Part shown: piece by piece, positions 5,945 to 6,395 of the stretch | Layout of the letters: every line of letters begins with the position of its first letter | How positions within the stretch are numbered: the stretch's first letter is position 1 | Assembly (NCBI GenBank): GCA_964462785.1 | Contig: CAYWZA010000037.1 | Coordinates: forward strand, 1 to 6,395 | From: JACQKA01 sp964462785 | Lineage (GTDB): Bacteria > Patescibacteriota > Minisyncoccia > Phycocordibacterales > UBA2100 | Length of the DNA: 6,395 bases | Direction of reading: 5' to 3' | Translations under genes and position numbers: made by a program | Notes under the pieces: generated by a model | Told to the model about the DNA's origin: nothing | What the model saw: only the letters and a program-made list of their open reading frames with translations | Database searches by the model: none

Positions 5945-6346
5945 ATGCAACAAATCGACACCGTGAAGCGCTATTATGAGTCGACAAAGTTTGACTATCA
6001 CGCCTTCTGGACAGGGAAGAAGGACCTCGCTATTCACTTTGGGTACTATGACAGTGACGCAACAACACATCATAAGGCGTTGTTAAAAATGAATGAGGTC
6101 CTTGCCTCATATGCCTGTATTACAGCGAAAGATCGAGTGTTGGATGCGGGATGTGGTTATGGTGGGAGTAGTTTTTGGCTCGCAAAAAACATCGGATGCA
6201 CGGCTGTCGGTGTAGGTATAGTCCCATTTCACATTGCTCGCGCTCGTCGCGAAGCAAAGTCCCGCTCCTTGGAGCATAAAACCTCATTCATCGAAAGCGA
6301 TTATGCTCACACACAATTTCCGAATGAATCTTTCGACGTATCCTGA
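5945..6346 (+). CDS. Truncated class I SAM-dependent methyltransferase (probable pseudogene or frameshifted)
   Basis: The 133-residue product has the N-terminal half of a tocopherol/sterol-type or small-molecule methyltransferase. Its leader has KRYYESTKFDYHAFW (8-22), then AIHFGYYD (29-36), in the pattern of this group. SAM motif I follows as VLDAGCGYGGSSFWLAK (65-81), then the second strand GVGIVPFHIARARREA (89-104) and the motif II region FPNESFDVS (125-133). It ends at a TGA (6344-6346) exactly where the fold should continue with its fourth to seventh strands; relatives are about twice as long. Reading past the TGA stays open in frame to the window end, and none of the three frames clearly resumes the family pattern in the 49 bases left. 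The substrate cannot be told. It starts 5 bases after murF on the same strand, in the place where mraY is common. Its bases look more AT-rich than the murF gene, suggesting a separate origin. Confidence 0.75.
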   Translation: MQQIDTVKRYYESTKFDYHAFWTGKKDLAIHFGYYDSDATTHHKALLKMNEVLASYACITAKDRVLDAGCGYGGSSFWLAKNIGCTAVGVGIVPFHIARARREAKSRSLEHKTSFIESDYAHTQFPNESFDVS

Positions 6347-6395
6347 ATTCAACTTCGAAGTGCAACACTCCATGCTTGTAATGGCGTCTTAAAAC

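Overview
The window holds the start of a bacterial division and cell wall (dcw) cluster, all on the + strand, preceded by the 3' end of an unrelated gene and followed by a broken methyltransferase gene. It reads as bacterial chromosome, with short spacers and no sign of phage, insertion sequence, tRNA, rRNA or CRPISR-type repeats. The compact MurF without the usual N-terminal domain, the very short FtsL-like protein and the scarcity of Shine-Dalgarno sequences suggest a Candidate Phyla Radiation (Patescibacteria, Parcubacteria-like) organism. That assignment is inference from protein style and was not tested by a search. The genetic code appears standard: the long genes use TGG for Trp and contain no in-frame TGA.

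Region by region: 3-962 is the C-terminal part of a SpoVR/YcgB-family protein, cut by the window edge, and it ends at a strong intrinsic terminator (969-1001). The intergenic stretch 1002-1095 is a dense control region. It has a consensus DnaA-box 9-mer, four GTGGK boxes on a 10-bp period matching the known MraZ operator pattern, and a TATAAT -10 element lying in the one empty slot of that array. Then come mraZ (1096-1530), rsmH (1568-2500), a small FtsL-like membrane protein (2506-2841), the septal transpeptidase ftsI (2952-4643) and murF (4650-5939). A class I SAM methyltransferase (5945-6346) follows after 5 bases and stops in the middle of its Rossmann fold.

How the genes work together: MraZ is the expected autoregulator of the operon. 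RsmH modifies the 16S rRNA decoding site. The FtsL-like protein and FtsI belong to the septal peptidoglycan synthesis complex. MurF completes the cytoplasmic UDP-MurNAc-pentapeptide precursor. Compared with the classical order, murE is absent between ftsI and murF, and a methyltransferase stands where mraY would normally follow murF.

I see no convincing new system. The points most worth a second look are the architecture of the mraZ control region, including the DnaA box, and the truncated methyltransferase. Lesser points are the modified MurF N-terminus and insertion, and the altered RsmH motif.
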